The notes under the pieces were generated by a model. That model searched no databases. It saw nothing but the letters and a program-made list of their open reading frames with translations, and was not told where the DNA came from. A stretch of DNA of 64,000 nucleotides, from contig CM055096.1 of assembly GCA_029204225.1 (NCBI GenBank), positions 60,742,957 to 60,806,956 of the forward strand. Direction: 5' to 3'. Numbering within the stretch: the stretch's first letter is position 1; each line of letters starts with the position of its first letter. Shown piece by piece: positions 60,832 to 64,000 of the stretch. Made by a program: the position numbers and the translations under genes. The DNA comes from Diphasiastrum complanatum. Lineage: Eukaryota > Streptophyta > Lycopodiopsida > Lycopodiales > Lycopodiaceae.

Positions 60832-63645
60832 TGTTAGAAAACCGACTTGATCATACAAGTAAGCTAAGACAAGATTCCTATTGTGATGAAACAATAGCCA
60901 AACACATGAGAGAGAACACAAGTGATGAGAAAACTCCAACTATGTCCCATTACAAATGAGATAGGGCGCAGGACATTCTTATAGACTTTGGTCTATGTCA
61001 AAAGCAAAAGCAAAAGCAATCTAAAAGCAATTGCCTAATTAATGTCTCTACATATGGTAAAAGCACTAACACCTATCTGTAGCAATAACTTGTGCTCCAA
61101 ATCAAGCACTAGAATCTCGAACTTGTCTAGCTATAGTCTAACTAGACTTTTACTAAATATAGGTAAGGGCCCCTAGAATTAGCACGCAGGCATGGCCCAA
61201 TAATCCTAATTAACTTAGATGATAACATTAGGGGTACTAATGTGAACATTAACTCTAACACTACCCCTTAATGTTTACATTGTCAAGAACTATTCATAAC
61301 ATAAGTATGCATGTATATCTTCCATGATGCCCATGTAATGAAGATCCTCAACTCTGATGTAGAATCCACGATCAACTCTAATCTCAATGTCATCATTACT
61401 CGATGTAAAAATTCCTTTGTATGATGATGTAGACTTCCTTCCGAATGTCGATCCTTTTCATATGAACCTGCTTCATATGACTTCCCAATGTCTTGCTTTA
61501 GTCTTCATGTCCCTTTAGTGTATATGTGTGACCACCATGAGTGCAACATATCACCCGATTCCTTGACTTCCTTTGGATCAAAGAACTTTGACTCCCCCTA
61601 ATCAAATATTGTAGGCATGATAAACCTTAACCTTGAGAACTTTGCATGAAGATTGACTCCCTTGGTCTCTTTGAACATCTTCCAAGAAGCTACCACAAAG
61701 AATCTCACCAACATTCATAGAGAAAATGTAATCCTCTAAGTAGCAAATAGATCTACAAATATCAACATCAAATCTCATACATCAACACCCATGTTAGAAA
61801 CCTGTACTTCATAAGTAGTTGGTTCCACTTGTGTCGATTCCTTGAATTGAATCCACTTCAATTCTCTTGGTACTCTCATAAGTTACCACCTGTGATGGAC
61901 TTGATGGATTTTATTGAACTACTTGCCCTAAATGTACACGTCATGTTTGCATTCCAACCACTCTCCAATAATGACACAAATAGAACTTCATCCATGAACC
62001 CAACCAAATATGCAAGTAATAGAGCATCCCCGATAGAAAGATAAAACATATACAATATTTCCTCACACAAAGTAACTGATAGTCCCCCTCAAATACTTTC
62101 TCACACAAAGTACTTGACACTCTCTTTTCCGCGGAATTTCCTACCTCTATCTCACACATAGAGTCACTTGCTCTAAATAACTTTTCAACTTAGAATGCAT
62201 CTCATCATGACATCTATTTATCCTGACACTATGTCATATGCAAACTTCCCAACTAGTGTACGTCCATCTTCCTTTAAGAAACCTGCTTCACTTAAGAAGT
62301 CTTCACATTGATTTTCTAAGGATGATCAATAACCTGTCAATTCATAGAAAGGAACCCTGTTGTTTTCTTGAGGCTAAACAAAAACCTATACTGTTGATTC
62401 TCAATGGTTAATCAACAACCTTGGCTTCCAAATCTTATAACAGAATCTACCACATGACAGAACATGAACTTGGATAGATTCAAGAACTTGAATGAATCAA
62501 CTTTTCTCCAACTCAAAACAGATCTTCCTAGTAGAATTGATCTCACTTGGTACCACCACATGAACAATCAACTATGACTTGGATGGTATCCAGGAATTAC
62601 TTGACAACCACAACAAAAAGTCACTTCAATTAATCATAAATCTCAAGTGACACAAGTTCAGATAGACAAGAAAGTTTCTACAACATAACCAAGTTACTAT
62701 GACTTGAATAGAAACCAAACCGATACAACGTAGAATGATGACCACACAGCTTGTCACATCTGTCACTTGTAACAATTAACTTATCATTTGCCACCATGAT
62801 AAGAAGCTGTGAATCAATGAAGCATCCTCTTGAATATCGATTTGCCCATATAGACTCATAGTCTATACTTCTCATGCAACTCTCTTAGAACTTGCACCTT
62901 TGTCGATTCCAACCTCGACAAAACCTTGTCCAATCTTAGAACTTCTGAAGTTGACCTTCCTTCAATATGCTTGTTGGTAACGGCTTTTTGCAGCTTCAGC
63001 AATACCATGATTGCTGATTGTCTTCCCCTACCATCTCCCTCACCGTCTTCTTGTTTCATGTAGTTTTCCTTTTCCTGTGAGTTGACCCTTCCACTTTGCG
63101 ATGAAATTGTTCTGATCCTTTCTTCACTTTGCACCTTGATTGCAAAACAACTCCTAGTCATATTGCCTGTCTGTTAGAACACCGATTTGATCATACAAGT
63201 AACCCAGGACAAGATTCCTATTGTTGTTAGACAATAGTCATACACATGAGAGAGAACAACAATGATGAAGAGATGTACTCCAACTATGTCCCATTACAAA
63301 TGAAGTAGGGCGCCAGCCTACATATATACTTTCTCTAAACTATGTGTAAGGTAAAAAGCAAAAAGCAAATAACAAAAGACAAAAAGCTAATTGCTATAAT
63401 TACTACCTATATTGGGTAAACACCCAAGATGAGTTTCTAAGTAATAAAAGCAAATCCTATTCTAGTAGTAGTGTGCCCACCTACATGCATGACTAAAAAA
63501 CGAATTTACTATAAATAGTAATGACCCTAAAATATGACTTACTAAATGTAAAGGCCCTTATATAGCACGCAGGCATGACCAAACTATCACTAATTAATCC
63601 TAAATGATAACATTAGGGGTACTAAAGTAAACATTAACTCTAACA
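60832..63645 (-). mobile_element. Small non-autonomous LTR retrotransposon
   Basis: Two direct repeats, 60832-61260 (429 bp) and 63172-63645 (474 bp), both start TGTTAGAA and end CTCTAACA and share most of their sequence (GATCATACAAGTAA, AGACAAGATTCCTATTGT, CACATGAGAGAGAACA, TGATAACATTAGGGGTACTA). The polypurine-like AAGGGGTAG abuts the left repeat on the - strand, so the element reads right to left. The internal 1.9 kb has one possible ORF next to the right LTR (63161-62856, 101 codons, starting MTRSCFAIKVQSEERIRTIS) and no protease, RT or integrase. The LTRs differ by an indel of about 45 bp and many substitutions, so the insertion is old. The flanking 5 bp (AGGTT, CGGTC) match at only three positions. 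Confidence 0.75.
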
Positions 63646-64000
63646 CGGTCCTTACTCCTGAGACCTTGTTCAGCATGCATCAAGGTTCTTCCCCTTCCTA
63701 AACCTCAGTGATCTACTACTACAAGACACAGCCATTGCATCCTAGCAATGTGTATGCCCATGCTTCCTTGCATGTATTCGTCCTCAACTTGCATGTGATA
63801 AACTCCCACTTGTATGTGATTGCCTTGTCGTACTTTCACTTGCATGCAAAAAGCTCCAACTGTAACTCAATCTTCATGATGACCCAACATGCATGCAAAC
63901 TCGAATCTTGTAGCTCTTTGAAAAACCAATGAACATGCAATGATAATGATCAAACTTGATTCTTGACAATCAAACTTTGCAACAATGAACTTGATTTTTG
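63646..64000. other. Right edge, nothing recognised
   Basis: Contains scattered CATGCA motifs and a short ORF (63708-63932) without known domain. It lies inside the second or a later intron of the NTF2-like gene, or in a neighbouring transposon. Confidence 0.4.

Overview
This window is plant nuclear DNA, almost certainly from a flowering plant. It holds two intron-rich plant genes on the + strand, embedded in decayed LTR retrotransposons, LINEs and hAT transposons, with many (GA)n microsatellites and telomere-like TTTAGGG motifs. The lineage cannot be fixed from sequence alone; long TE-filled introns suggest a medium or large genome.

Layout. 1-3488: flank with a very long (GA)n tract and, just upstream of the first gene, an (AG)n tract ending in 26 consecutive G. 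3489-36855: a complete HECT E3 ubiquitin ligase gene of the UPL3/KAKTUS type. I read 17 coding exons and a 1,968-residue protein, with the catalytic Cys 33 residues before the end. Three introns are swollen by transposons: intron 5 (about 4.1 kb: LINE remnant and Ty3/Gypsy LTR), intron 8 (about 7.1 kb: Copia pieces and a LINE 3' end) and intron 13 (about 12.7 kb: Copia RT piece, Gypsy pol, a chimeric integrase-gag ORF, a Gypsy LTR, a hAT remnant, another LTR and two LINE copies). 36856-49687: intergenic, mostly a series of broken Ty1/Copia elements. 49688-60516: first two exons of a chloroplast-targeted NTF2/SnoaL-like protein gene, separated by a 10.3 kb intron. That intron carries a Helitron-like 3' end, a BED/DUF659/hAT transposase pseudogene, a GC-rich direct-repeat family and a 1.4 kb imperfect palindrome. 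The gene runs off the right end. 60832-63645: a small LTR-bounded, probably non-autonomous element on the - strand.

The two host genes have no evident functional link; UPL3 acts in ubiquitin-dependent proteolysis and the NTF2-like protein is probably plastidial. Every mobile-element reading frame I could follow carries stops, frameshifts or altered catalytic residues.

The most interesting structures are: a LINE family whose 3' end carries TTTC/TC microsatellite instead of poly(A) and which has an unusual C-terminal zinc motif; the 1.4 kb palindrome with a related reading frame in both arms; and an in-frame 93-nt UPL3 intron with a GC donor.
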